A stretch of DNA of 64,000 bases from DATMER01 sp963741305 (GCA_963741305.1 CAVUHL010000003.1:8317597-8381596), one strand, 5' to 3'. Numbered from the stretch's first letter, positions 33,753-41,473 are shown. A program made the numbers and translations. Notes: generated by a model from the sequence alone, not told the origin.

Positions 33753-34263
33753 TTAGGGGGTCTGGGGGAAAAGGGGGAAGAGGGGGAGAAGGGGGAGCGA
33801 GGGGGGCCGAAAACTGGCTCTCCGCTTCCGGTTTTTCGCCGGAAAACTGGCTCTCGGCTTCCGGTTTTTGGCTCGGAAACTGGCTCTGGGGCGCCGGTTT
33901 CTGACTCGGAAACTGGCTCTGGGGCGCCGGTTTTTCGCTGGAAAACTGGCTGCCGGGTTCCGCTTTTCCAGCCGGAAAACTGGCGCTCGGCCTCCAGTTT
34001 TCCTGCCCGACCAGGAGGCGGTAGGTGGAGAGCTTGCCGCGGCCGTGGTGGGAGACGACGGCGAGCTCAGCTTCGGCGGACAGCCGGGTGAGAATCTGCC
34101 GGACGTATCGATTGCTGAGACGGGTGAGGCGCTGCAAGGTGCCCTGATCGATGACCCACTCGCCGTTGTGATCGGAGTAGCTGGCGATGGCGAGGAGGAC
34201 GAGAAGGTCGGCGCCGCTCTGGCGAGAGTGCTCCCAGACGGCGGTGAGTTGCTCAAACCCCAT
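33753..34263 (-). pseudogene. N-terminal part of the IS-split O-like replication initiator
   Basis: The gene starts at ATG 34263 (GGAGG 9 bases upstream; an upstream GTG at 34269 is less likely). It encodes a winged-helix domain: WVIDQGTLQRLTRLSNRYVRQ followed by a strand-turn-strand wing. Next comes an 11-residue repeat linker (SQFPSQKPAPQ-type, about five copies) and a proline-rich stretch. The IS interrupts it at DPL. Deleting 32016-33752 (the IS plus one TTAG copy) or the equivalent joins this frame exactly to the downstream part, restoring a protein of 308 residues: HTH, repeat linker, C-terminal domain. That plan, and the position ahead of DnaC- and DnaB-like genes, matches phage O initiators. 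The current truncated product reads 43 codons into the IS and stops at 33622. Confidence 0.85.
33816..33980. repeat. 33-bp direct repeats in the initiator gene, candidate origin iterons
   Basis: Four clear 33-bp units (33816-33848, 33849-33881, 33882-33914, 33915-33947) and one degenerate unit to about 33980 share GGCTCT...CCGGTTTTT...GGAAAACT. Each is itself partly self-complementary (AAAACTGG against CCGGTTTT). They are followed by a purine-only tract (about 33761-33806 on the plus strand). In lambda, the iterons of ori lie inside gene O. By analogy this is the most likely replication origin of the element. The repeats also encode the 11-residue linker of the protein, so they could be protein-level repeats only. 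Confidence 0.65.
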
Positions 34264-34618
34264 GAACACTCACACCTCCGGTCCCCTGAGCGGGCGAGAC
34301 GCCGACGCTCCCAGTGGTGGAGGCGGCAGCCACGGCGGATTCGAAGGCTTCGGCCTCGGCCAGGCGCTGCTCCCAGGTCAGGCGGCGGTGCTTGTCGAGA
34401 TCCTCGGCGAGCTCCAGGTAGAAGGGCTGGCAGATGCGGTCTGGCGGGTGCTGCACCAGGGCGCAGTGCATGGTCTCGGCGTCTGCGAGGAGGCCGAGCT
34501 GGCCGCGATAGTGGGGACAGGCGTCTCTCGCGCAGAAGTAGAGCGAGCCCGAGCCGACGACGATGCGCTCCTCGGCGACCGCCTCCCCGCGCCGGAGGCG
34601 CAGAGGGACCAAGCTCAC
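34253..34618 (-). CDS. Cys/His-rich phage protein of unknown function
   Basis: This is a 121-residue protein starting at GTG 34618 (GAGGCGG upstream). Upstream in-frame starts lie before the promoter and are unlikely. It has several Cys and His (YFCARDACPHY, MHCALVQHPP, RICQPFY), which could bind a metal, then a helical acidic segment (YLELAEDLDKHRRLTWEQRL). It is the first gene of the leftward early operon, its end overlaps the initiator gene start by 11 bases, and it faces the XRE regulator. The position is that of an early regulatory or anti-repressor gene. I do not recognise a family. Confidence 0.6.
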   Translation of the reverse strand: MSLVPLRLRRGEAVAEERIVVGSGSLYFCARDACPHYRGQLGLLADAETMHCALVQHPPDRICQPFYLELAEDLDKHRRLTWEQRLAEAEAFESAVAAASTTGSVGVSPAQGTGGVSVHGV

Positions 34619-34711
34619 CGCTGGCCGCCTCGGTTGGCGTGATCGCGAAACGGCAGTGTCGAATCGAAGCGTTGATGAAGCAAGCGGCAGCGGGTTTGCG
34701 TCATGCGCAGC

Positions 34712-34741
34712 AAGGTACAGCACGCATGTGCTGGATGTCAA
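34712..34741 (-). promoter_or_regulatory. Leftward early promoter with operator between -35 and -10
   Basis: On the minus strand TTGACA (34741-34736), an 18-bp spacer and TACCTT (34717-34712) form a promoter reading into the 34618 gene and the replication operon. The spacer holds CAGCACgcatGTGCTG (34718-34733), a 16-bp dyad with 6-bp arms. A second dyad GCTGGaatCCAGC lies at 34751-34763. Both are suitable operators for the divergent XRE regulator, as in a lysogenic switch. Confidence 0.65.
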
Positions 34742-34802
34742 CACGTCTGCGCTGGAATCCAGCACGAGCCAGGAGTGCGGTGTGTGCTACCCTTTTTTCG
34801 GC

Positions 34803-35159
34803 ATGAAGAGACCCGCCGCCAAGCTCACTGCGAAAGGTGAGGCAGACCGCATCAAGGAGGCGCTTCGCGCCGAGGTGGAGTCGAAGGGTGTCTCGCTAAG
34901 GGAGCTAGCAGCGAGGACCGAGAGGTCCGACGGGTATTGGTCGCAGGTGTTCAACGGCTTGGTTGTTTTCACCATAGAGCACCTGTTCACGGTGCTCCTG
35001 GCGGTGGGTAGTGAACCGCACGAATTCTTCAGGCGGTACTACAACCTGCCGGAGACGCCGACCCGGGATAGTATCGATCCCGTCGAGGCGGCAGTCATTC
35101 GGACCTTGAAAAGGTATGGCTTCTCGCCACCCGAGGAAGAAGTTGATTCTCGGAAGTGA
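34803..35159 (+). CDS. XRE-family regulator, candidate element repressor
   Basis: This 118-residue protein carries an N-terminal helix-turn-helix: GVSLRELAARTERSDGYWSQVFNG, then a short C-terminal tail (PVEAAVIRTLKRYGFSPPEEE). It is divergent from the replication operon, across about 180 bp with two dyads. I infer a cI-like switch repressor that holds the leftward promoter off. The start is uncertain: ATG 34803 lacks a good ribosome-binding site, while GTG 34782 has AGGAG six bases upstream and would add seven residues (MCYPFFG). The C-terminal tail has no obvious LexA-like protease domain, so induction would need something other than RecA-driven self-cleavage, as in satellites that respond to helper proteins. 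Confidence 0.75.
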   Translation: MKRPAAKLTAKGEADRIKEALRAEVESKGVSLRELAARTERSDGYWSQVFNGLVVFTIEHLFTVLLAVGSEPHEFFRRYYNLPETPTRDSIDPVEAAVIRTLKRYGFSPPEEEVDSRK

Positions 35160-35160
35160 G

Positions 35161-35222
35161 CCCTCACCCCCCGGCCCCCTCTCCCGGTCCACCCAAGCAC
35201 GCCCTCCCCGGTAGAGGGGGAG
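35161..35222. repeat. REP-like CCCTCTCCC palindromic element
   Basis: A GC-rich segment with CCCCCTCTCCC and a downstream GTAGAGGGGGAG forms an imperfect dyad just after the regulator stop and before the convergent TPR gene end at 35249. It belongs to the same family as 31338-31365 and may also act as a terminator between the converging genes. Confidence 0.5.
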
Positions 35223-35248
35223 ACTTACTTTGGGAACGACCGCACGGT

Positions 35249-36232
35249 CTACTTGCGTGGGAGAGGTAGCCTGACGGTGAGCAGGTCAAATAGGCCATGG
35301 AGTTGCTCAACCAGGCCCTCGATCGTTCGAGCATTCAAGGCAAGTTGGAGCATTCGGGCGGCAGTCTCTTCGGGTCCAATGCCCAACGCTTGGAGGATCT
35401 CCGGCACGCCTTCCAGCTCTTGCTGGGCTGCGCGAAGGTCTTTGCGCCGGGCGTAGGCGTGAGCCGTTTCCAGGCTCAAGAGAGCGACTTCCTGGATCAA
35501 TGATCGATCGGCAAAACCTTGCTTTGCGCGGTTGAGGCAGTCCAAAGCTGTGGCGAGATCACCCACCACGGATGCCAGCTTTCCTTCGAACCACAGAACC
35601 CGCAAACGAGCGAGATGGCCCATCTTCTCGAAGAATGGAGAGCCGTTCTTCAAAACGAAGAGAGCGCGCTCAGGCTCACCCGCATCTGTCAGGTAGTTGG
35701 CAAGACCTTGCAGCGCTGCCCCAACCACCTCGGGATCATCAATATCATCAAGCGTTCCGGTGACGATTTCAGCGGCGGCGCGGGATTCTCCAGAAAGGTT
35801 AATGGCATTTGCGAGCTTGAGCTTGATGATCGCCCGCTTCTGACGGTCGGTCGCAAGTCGCGTGGCTCGGCTCAGGCACGCGATTGCAGGTCGAAACCTT
35901 CGCCGATCTTGGTGCAGGGATGCGCGGAACTGAAGCAAGAGTGGGTCGGGGCGACCCAATAGTTTTTCGGCCTCATTGAAGGATTGAAAAGCCTCGACGA
36001 AAAGGCCGTTGATGCGCTCCGCATTGCCAAGGTGAGTGAGGGCAAAGACTTGAACTTCAGGCGGTTCGGAGCGGGCTTGTTCGACAGCTAGTCGTGCCAG
36101 CTCGAGCATTTCAGCCGCATCTTCGTAGCGGATAGCAAAAGCTCGTTCCGCCAGCTCCTTGGCAGGCGGGATCTTGCCACCGTTGCGGAGGACGAGCCGC
36201 AACTGACTCGCTGTGCGACGCTGTTTGGGCAT
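35249..36232 (-). CDS. TPR-repeat protein (first TPR-peptide cassette)
   Basis: This all-helical protein of 327 residues starts at ATG 36232 (PKQRRTASQLRLVLRNGGK); the longer frame upstream is non-conserved-looking. Tetratricopeptide-type helices fill most of it: FALTHLGNAERINGLFVEAF, IACLSRATRLATDRQ, ALFVLKNGSPFFEKMG, ALDCLNRAKQGF and others. No catalytic motif and no membrane segment are visible, so it should be a cytoplasmic protein- or peptide-binding scaffold. It lies 68 bases downstream of a 47-residue secreted-type peptide gene on the same strand, and the same arrangement is repeated next door. I infer a receptor or partner for that peptide by analogy with Rap-Phr systems; the sequence itself shows only the pairing. 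Confidence 0.75.
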   Translation of the reverse strand: MPKQRRTASQLRLVLRNGGKIPPAKELAERAFAIRYEDAAEMLELARLAVEQARSEPPEVQVFALTHLGNAERINGLFVEAFQSFNEAEKLLGRPDPLLLQFRASLHQDRRRFRPAIACLSRATRLATDRQKRAIIKLKLANAINLSGESRAAAEIVTGTLDDIDDPEVVGAALQGLANYLTDAGEPERALFVLKNGSPFFEKMGHLARLRVLWFEGKLASVVGDLATALDCLNRAKQGFADRSLIQEVALLSLETAHAYARRKDLRAAQQELEGVPEILQALGIGPEETAARMLQLALNARTIEGLVEQLHGLFDLLTVRLPLPRK

Positions 36233-36300
36233 CCCTGGACAAGGGTAGCATAGCGGGAAGAGAAGCGGGCCTCCAGGCAAGCTGGCGGCCCGCCGAACTA

Positions 36301-36444
36301 CTACTGCTGGCAAAATGGCCGGCCATCAGGGTCGATGACACAGCCGCCCTGCGGGGTCGGATCGCCACCGCCCGGCTGCCAGCTCGAACCCATCAGCCAG
36401 AACGCCAAGAACGTGGTACCAAGCAAAATCGCAGCCTTCATCAT
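36301..36444 (-). CDS. 47-residue secreted-type peptide with DPDGRP motif
   Basis: The start ATG 36444 has GGAGGAGG upstream; a longer frame to 36525 lacks support. The peptide has a Lys near its N-terminus, a hydrophobic stretch (AAILLGTTFLAFWLMG) and a short Gly/Pro-rich tail ending GGCVIDPDGRPFCQQ with two Cys around the DPDGRP motif. It looks like an exported or membrane-anchored precursor whose active part is the C-terminus. It shares DPDGRP with the peptide at 38076-38201, and each precedes a TPR gene. No family is known to me. Confidence 0.6.
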   Translation of the reverse strand: MMKAAILLGTTFLAFWLMGSSWQPGGGDPTPQGGCVIDPDGRPFCQQ

Positions 36445-36629
36445 CACATCCTCCTCCGTTGGAGCAGGCGAGCGGAAGCGCCCGCCTGCGAATTGCCTTT
36501 CGGGATGGGTTGCTGAGAGTCGCACTTCTGAATCCTATTCACGGAACGGTGATTACCACTCTACAAGAAATGGTAAGAGCCATGCAAGGACGGGAAGGGA
36601 GCGGGAGAACGCCCTTCCCTCAGAGGAGC

Positions 36630-37943
36630 TTAGGGGCGTTTCGGCGCGTCTCTACGCGCTCGGGTGAGCGTGGCGGCGACTTCGCGGGCCAGCTCGGCGG
36701 TGACGGCTTCGCGGTGGGCGGCTTCCTGGAAGAGGAGGACCGCGGCCAGGGCTTCGCGGGGGATGTTGTGATCGCGGAAGACGGCGACCATCTGGTCGGC
36801 CAGGAGGCGGACCTCGGCGGTGTGCCCCTCCTCCAGGTGGGAAACGACCAAGTCCAGGGTGGCGAGAGCGGCCTCGTAGGGATTCCGGTCATCGAGGAAG
36901 GTCTGGCGGACGCTGCCGAGGAGCTGGCGGGCTCGCTCGTGCTCGCCCAGGCCGGCGGCCACGCGGCCCTCCACCCAACGCAACCGGAGCCGATCCAGCG
37001 CGCCCCCTTGCGCTGCAGCCAGCTCCCGGAGCTCCGGGAGGAGATCAGCCGCTTCCGCGTGGCGGCCCATCTTGGAGAGGTTGTCGACGAGGTTGTGGCG
37101 GATGCAGAGGACGAGGCGCGGATCGCGCTCGGGCTCGATCAGGCCGGCTGCTCTCTTCAGGGCCTGGATGGCGGATTCCGATTCCCCCATTTCGATGAGC
37201 ACGGCAGCCTTCGAGATGAGGCTCCGGCCGGCGAGGTGTGGATCCCGGTGCTCGGGTTGGCCCTCCAGATAGAGAGCGACGGCCTGGTCGAGCAGCTTGA
37301 TCGCCTCGGGGAAGCGGCGCTGACCCCTGCGGAGCGACGCCTTGAGGACCAGAAGGGTAGGCTCGTAGCCGAGCGCATCCCCAACACCCTCAGCGCCAGC
37401 CTCCCACCAGGAGTCCGACATCTCGAAGCTCCTCTCGGCTCCCGCGAGATCGACCTGCACCTTGTAGGCATTGCCGAGGGCGGCCCAGGCGAGGCTGCGC
37501 AGCTGATAGATCCACTTCTCCTCGAAGGGCTCACCCTCTGCAATCATGTCCGCCACGTGCACCGCGAGGTCGGCGAGGTGGACGGCTTCGGACGCGCTTT
37601 CCGGCGCGGCCCGGCGGCTCTCGCCAACCAGGAGCTCGCACAACCCCCAGCTCACGAACCTGGCGTCAGCCTGGAGGTGGGCAAGGCGGGCCTCTGCATC
37701 GAGCGAGACGAGCTCTTGCAAAAGCTGGGGAGCCTCGGCTCGAAACCGGGCGAGGGCGGCGTCGATCAGGCCGAACACGGGCGGGAGGGCTTGGGCCTGG
37801 TGCAGCTCGAGCAGCCAGCCGCCCGCCTCTCGGCAGACGGGGCATGCAGCCAGCACATAGAAGAGCTGCTCATTTTGCTCCGCCGACCGATCGACGGCGA
37901 GCAGGCGCTCCAAAGCGGCGGCATCGAGATGCTTGTGCTCCAT
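36630..37943 (-). CDS. TPR-repeat protein with CxxC N-terminal domain (second cassette)
   Basis: This 437-residue protein begins with a small domain containing CPVC near residue 35 (RLLAVDRSAEQNEQ...CPVCREAGG), reminiscent of zinc-binding anti-sigma modules but lacking the usual upstream His-Cys set. TPR-type helices follow: LRSLAWAALGNAYKVQVDLA, AIKLLDQAVALYLEG, AIQALKRAAGLIEPE and VSHLEEGHTAEVRLLADQMV. The start ATG 37943 has AGGGAGG upstream. It is preceded at 132 bases by a 41-residue peptide gene. It is distantly similar in design to the TPR protein at 35249-36232 but longer, so the two cassettes look like diverged paralogues. The function is likely ligand or protein binding. Confidence 0.8.
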   Translation of the reverse strand: MEHKHLDAAALERLLAVDRSAEQNEQLFYVLAACPVCREAGGWLLELHQAQALPPVFGLIDAALARFRAEAPQLLQELVSLDAEARLAHLQADARFVSWGLCELLVGESRRAAPESASEAVHLADLAVHVADMIAEGEPFEEKWIYQLRSLAWAALGNAYKVQVDLAGAERSFEMSDSWWEAGAEGVGDALGYEPTLLVLKASLRRGQRRFPEAIKLLDQAVALYLEGQPEHRDPHLAGRSLISKAAVLIEMGESESAIQALKRAAGLIEPERDPRLVLCIRHNLVDNLSKMGRHAEAADLLPELRELAAAQGGALDRLRLRWVEGRVAAGLGEHERARQLLGSVRQTFLDDRNPYEAALATLDLVVSHLEEGHTAEVRLLADQMVAVFRDHNIPREALAAVLLFQEAAHREAVTAELAREVAATLTRARRDAPKRP

Positions 37944-38075
37944 GCTTTCCTCCCTTTTAGGTACGCTCTCACGAGTTCAAATACTGTAACCCAGGAACTC
38001 GCGCCGCGTCCAGGGAGGAGCGGGCCGGGCTTTACACCCGGCCCGCAGGGGATCACTCAGAAACGACCGCCGGGC

Positions 38076-38201
38076 TCAAGGCGAGCCGGTATCGCCGGAG
38101 TCGCCCGCGTTGGGCTTCGGGCGGCCATCCGGATCGAGGACGGAGCCGATCTCTGCCCAGAGGAAGAACAGGAAATTGAAGAGCTGCGAGAATCGAAGCA
38201 T
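38076..38201 (-). CDS. 41-residue secreted-type peptide with DPDGRP motif
   Basis: ATG 38201, with AGGAGG seven bases upstream, opens a frame of 41 residues: a very hydrophobic N-terminus (RFSQLFNFLFFLWAEIG), then SVLDPDGRPKPNAGDSGDTG. It is too short for ordinary ORF calling. The motif V-x-DPDGRP matches the peptide at 36301-36444, and both are followed on the same strand by a TPR gene. The conserved motif, strong ribosome-binding site and signal-like segment make a real gene likely. It might be a signalling peptide, toxin or membrane-anchored bait. Confidence 0.6.
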   Translation of the reverse strand: MLRFSQLFNFLFFLWAEIGSVLDPDGRPKPNAGDSGDTGSP

Positions 38202-38569
38202 TCGGACCTCCTGAGGGCCGCACGGCTCCGGCCACCACGACCGGAGAGGGCGGGCCTCTCAAAAGGAAGTGTGCGGTGTCTTCCCTGGAAGAGAGCTGAG
38301 CGGTGGCGACGGACTCGGAGGTTCGCCGGGCGAAGCTGGGAGCTGCCGGCGTGGCTCTACGGCCCAGCTGCCCGCCTGTACGGGGGAGTGGCCGAGGGGG
38401 CGAAGGGCCCCCTTGGCGGGTGGGGGCTCAGAATCTCAGAGATCGCAGCTACAAGAGGGTGGCAGCCTGTCTCAGCACCTCTCCGTCAATGGGCATTGCC
38501 ATACTCCGCGCACCTGCTCTTCGAGGAATAAAAATGAAACTTATTTCCATATGCCACTGATTCACGATA
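38202..38569. other. Gap without a convincing gene
   Basis: The bases between the second peptide gene and the transporter promoter hold no convincing gene. Open frames here are antisense or frame shadows. Base composition drops from GC-rich to AT-rich near 38520, marking the left edge of the lower-GC transporter module. Confidence 0.6.
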
Positions 38570-38598
38570 TTGACAATCACTGCGCGGTTGGCTATTCT
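38570..38598 (+). promoter_or_regulatory. Strong sigma-70-type promoter of the ABC transporter operon
   Basis: TTGACA (38570-38575), exactly 17 bp, then TATTCT (38593-38598). Transcription would start near 38605, leaving a leader of about 270 bases before the first transporter gene. The leader carries a 60-codon open frame that overlaps the next start. Confidence 0.7.
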
Positions 38599-38693
38599 GA
38601 CTGTAGTCTAGAAGTGTAGAGTGGTTTCCAAACTCACCGGGTGAAGTTAAGGGCTTGCCTCAGAAGAGCCCACCACCCAGCTAAGAGAGTTAG

Positions 38694-38876
38694 ATGAGCA
38701 AACCTGACTTTCCTTCCGGGGGAACGGCTAGTCTCTACAGCATCAGCAGCCATTCTCTGTTTGAGAGAAGATGTCTAGAACACATAGATTGTCCACGTTC
38801 GATTGCAAGAGAGAGCAGCAACGCGCTCGGACAAACTAACTTTTCGACCCTTAAAGACTCGGCGGAGGGCCTATGA
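38694..38876 (+). CDS. Possible 60-residue leader ORF
   Basis: ATG 38694 opens a frame that ends at 38876, its TGA overlapping the ATG of the substrate-binding protein gene at 38873 (ATGA). The ribosome-binding site is weak (AAGAGAG). The product (SKPDFPSGGTASLYSISSHS...) has no recognisable domain. The exact overlap and the position in the leader of a well-formed promoter suggest translational coupling, but composition gives little support. It may be a chance frame. Confidence 0.35.
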   Translation: MSKPDFPSGGTASLYSISSHSLFERRCLEHIDCPRSIARESSNALGQTNFSTLKDSAEGL

Positions 38877-39976
38877 AGCGGTCTGCTGTTCTGTTGATTG
38901 CCATAGTCGTGTTATTCGCCGCAGCTGTTGGATTCATTTACTGGAATCAGAGCAATGCCGACAGGCCAGGGCAGGAGTTACGGCTCCTAGGCTATGTTGG
39001 CTATGACGAAGCTGAATTCATAGAGCCGCTACAGAAAGCTTTGAACGCTCGGATAGTAGTTGAAACCTACGTCGGTGGCGACGAGATGTACTCGAAGATG
39101 ACTAATTCACCTGCCGGAACATACGACGTGGTCGTCCTTGACGCCGAATACGGCGAGAAGCTCTTCGCCAACAAGCGAATAATCGCACTTGAGCCAGAAC
39201 TCTGGAAGTTTGACGACCTGTTCGATAAGTTTCAAACTGGTCAGCCGGCAAATGTTGGTCCAAATGTCTATGCTACCGTTGCACGCTGGGGGGCGCTCGG
39301 CATTGTTTACAACAAGGAGCGCGTGAACAGTGCTCGCGTAAGCACCTACGCCGTTCTTCACGATTCTGATTTGAAGGGCCACGTCGGACTTTATGACTGG
39401 TATCTGCCAAACATGGGGGTGCTTAGCCTCAGTCTCGGTAATCCCGAGCCCTACAATATCGATCAAGCACAACTCACCCGCTTGGAAGAAGCACTGCTGC
39501 GCCTGAGGCCACAGGTAACGAGTATTCAGCCAAATCCTGGTCAGGTCTTGCAGGATTTCCGCAGCGGTAGTACGTGGATAGCCCCGGGCATTGGGGAGTG
39601 GGCAGCAGCGGCTCTCGCCTCCGAGGGCTTGCCAATCGACTGGGCCGTTCCAAGCCCGGGCGGCGTGATGTGGGTCGAGGCATTCGCAATTTCAGCCAAC
39701 TCCAAGAATCCAGAGTTAGCGAAGCAGTTCCTCCGCGAGGTCATGCAGCCAAGGCAACTGGCTCTGCTCGCGACGCGGAAAGCGTATTTCTCTCAAGTCA
39801 CTCGCAGATCTGCCTATAACCATATCGACCCGAAAGCCCGCGAAAATCTTAAAGCTAACGACGTGAATACTTTGAACAGTGTTGCGAACCAACTTCATAT
39901 TAGACACTTACCGGGGCCGGCCACGAATGAGGAGGACTGGCTGGCGGTCTGGACGCGCTTCAAGTCCGCACGTTAA
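38873..39976 (+). CDS. ABC transporter substrate-binding protein (PotD/iron-type)
   Basis: This 367-residue protein has an N-terminal membrane anchor (AVLLIAIVVLFAAAVGFIYW) without a lipobox Cys, followed by a periplasmic-binding-protein fold: LRLLGYVGYDEAEFIEPLQK, GTYDVVVLDAEYGEKL, ATVARWGALGIVYNKERV and ISANSKNPELAKQFLREVM. These are the landmarks of spermidine/putrescine- and iron-type solute-binding proteins. The start ATG 38873 has GGAGG upstream. It leads an operon with a second binding-protein-like gene, a fused permease and an ATPase. The GC content is visibly lower than in the head and replication genes, so the operon was probably acquired separately. The ligand cannot be read from sequence. 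Confidence 0.85.
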   Translation: MKRSAVLLIAIVVLFAAAVGFIYWNQSNADRPGQELRLLGYVGYDEAEFIEPLQKALNARIVVETYVGGDEMYSKMTNSPAGTYDVVVLDAEYGEKLFANKRIIALEPELWKFDDLFDKFQTGQPANVGPNVYATVARWGALGIVYNKERVNSARVSTYAVLHDSDLKGHVGLYDWYLPNMGVLSLSLGNPEPYNIDQAQLTRLEEALLRLRPQVTSIQPNPGQVLQDFRSGSTWIAPGIGEWAAAALASEGLPIDWAVPSPGGVMWVEAFAISANSKNPELAKQFLREVMQPRQLALLATRKAYFSQVTRRSAYNHIDPKARENLKANDVNTLNSVANQLHIRHLPGPATNEEDWLAVWTRFKSAR

Positions 39977-40042
39977 TGCCGGAGTCACCTCCAGAGCCAG
40001 GATTTATAGGCTTGCCAAACCCGATCAATCAATAGAGCAACG

Positions 40043-41473
40043 ATGCGTCCACGATGGAAGAGATTTGCCGTTTCAGGCTGGAGCGCACTTCGTGATGTGG
40101 TCGATAAATTTATTGCGCCCGTAACAGAGTCCAAAGAGTTTAAGGCGCTTTATCCCGTCCTGGTCGTCTCACTCGGCGTGCTTGCGGCATTCCAGGCAAA
40201 TAAATGGCGGACTTTGGTAATCGCGGTAGCTTTCGTGCTTATTGCAATATCGTCTGTCCTGGTGATCTACCAAGACGCGCAAAAAATAAGGCTTGAGTGT
40301 CATTGGAACTTCCTTTTCTTTAGTTACTACCGACCATTCCTTATCGAGCTAGCGAAAAAGATTGCTCGAAGCATAGAGCGAAACGAAAAGATTGATACGC
40401 TGACCTACCGAACAGATGATTTCATCCTCGCGCTAGATGAAGCGGCGGCGGACTTTGGACAGGTATCTGGCAGCCGACTTGTAAACATTGCGTCATTCGA
40501 TATCGAATATGTGTCAGTCTTGAAAGCTGGTATCCGACGAAACGGCACTGAATATAAGCTCGTGCCCCTCTCCCACTTCTGGGAAGGTAGAGAAGGTAAC
40601 GATCTCAAAGAATTCATAGCACCGGACATCCGCTCATCGGTACTGCAGTTTATCGAGGGCGACATCTTTGCTCTTCCTGTTGGATGGGGCCTGATCGGAG
40701 TTTCCATCATTGAGCAAGATCGTCTCCCGAATCGATCTATCATCACAGCTTTGACACGTAATGTAAACGAGGTTGATGCTTTTGATTTTTCGCAATTCTT
40801 CGGAAACATAGAAACCATTCGCGAGATGGGATACAGCGTGCTGCTGTATGATTTCTGGAGCAGCATCGCGCAGCTTGTAATATTGAACTATACCGGGCAT
40901 ATGACCATCTCCACCGCTGAGGAAGAGCAGGTCAAGCACTGTTTTAGTGAGATCCGACGACTGCTGCCTATGACAGATATCATTGCAGACCCAGTGGTCT
41001 TGCTTGATCGCGTTCGCGCGAACGACAAGAGTGTTGTCATTGGGGGCTCAACTTGGTTTGGAGTCGCTGGTAACTTGCTACCCATTTACGTTCCAGATGC
41101 ACAGCCCGTTTATGGAGCGTTTTGTGAATGTCTCGGCGTCCTTGCGCCCCCGCAGGCCGAGTACAGCGGCCAGTGGGAACCAGATGCATTTGCGCTGATG
41201 TCGTGGTTTGCCGAGCAGCTGAGCGGCGAAGGCCTCGCGACAATCGTGCCCTCTGACAGACAAGCCATTATCAAGAGCTATTTTCCGGCATTGCTTCCAG
41301 CGGTGCGCCGTAACGGCCCACCGCGTACCCCGTCGTACTCCCACCAACTTATGCGAACAGACACTAGGGTTGAGTTCAAGTTCCGGAGATTTCCTGACAC
41401 CGATCCCGCAGCAATTCGGCGCATGAAATCGCTGTGGGATAATGCACAAGCAACAGAACGTATTCTCGTATGA
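40043..41473 (+). CDS. Membrane-anchored binding-protein-like subunit of the ABC system
   Basis: This 476-residue protein has two N-terminal transmembrane segments (LYPVLVVSLGVLAAFQA and TLVIAVAFVLIAISSVLVIY), then a large soluble part. Short stretches resemble solute-binding proteins: IEGDIFALPVGWGLIGVSI is like the GxxxAxPxxWGxxGxxY block of PotD-type proteins, and WFAEQLSGEGLATIVPSDRQ resembles their C-terminal lobe. It lies 66 bases after the first binding protein and its stop overlaps the permease start by 4 bases. A system with two binding-protein-like subunits, one tethered, is unusual. It might be a regulatory or sensor variant of the binding protein. I do not recognise a named family. 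Confidence 0.6.
   Translation: MRPRWKRFAVSGWSALRDVVDKFIAPVTESKEFKALYPVLVVSLGVLAAFQANKWRTLVIAVAFVLIAISSVLVIYQDAQKIRLECHWNFLFFSYYRPFLIELAKKIARSIERNEKIDTLTYRTDDFILALDEAAADFGQVSGSRLVNIASFDIEYVSVLKAGIRRNGTEYKLVPLSHFWEGREGNDLKEFIAPDIRSSVLQFIEGDIFALPVGWGLIGVSIIEQDRLPNRSIITALTRNVNEVDAFDFSQFFGNIETIREMGYSVLLYDFWSSIAQLVILNYTGHMTISTAEEEQVKHCFSEIRRLLPMTDIIADPVVLLDRVRANDKSVVIGGSTWFGVAGNLLPIYVPDAQPVYGAFCECLGVLAPPQAEYSGQWEPDAFALMSWFAEQLSGEGLATIVPSDRQAIIKSYFPALLPAVRRNGPPRTPSYSHQLMRTDTRVEFKFRRFPDTDPAAIRRMKSLWDNAQATERILV

Noticed and set aside
36459..38531. Open frame of 690 codons on the plus strand
   Set aside because: It is antisense to the TPR gene and both peptide genes and has no recognisable domain; the minus strand has TPR helices and good ribosome-binding sites.
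38303..38619. Several 85-116-codon frames left of the transporter promoter
   Set aside because: They overlap each other, lack ribosome-binding sites and domains, and cross a sharp change in composition.
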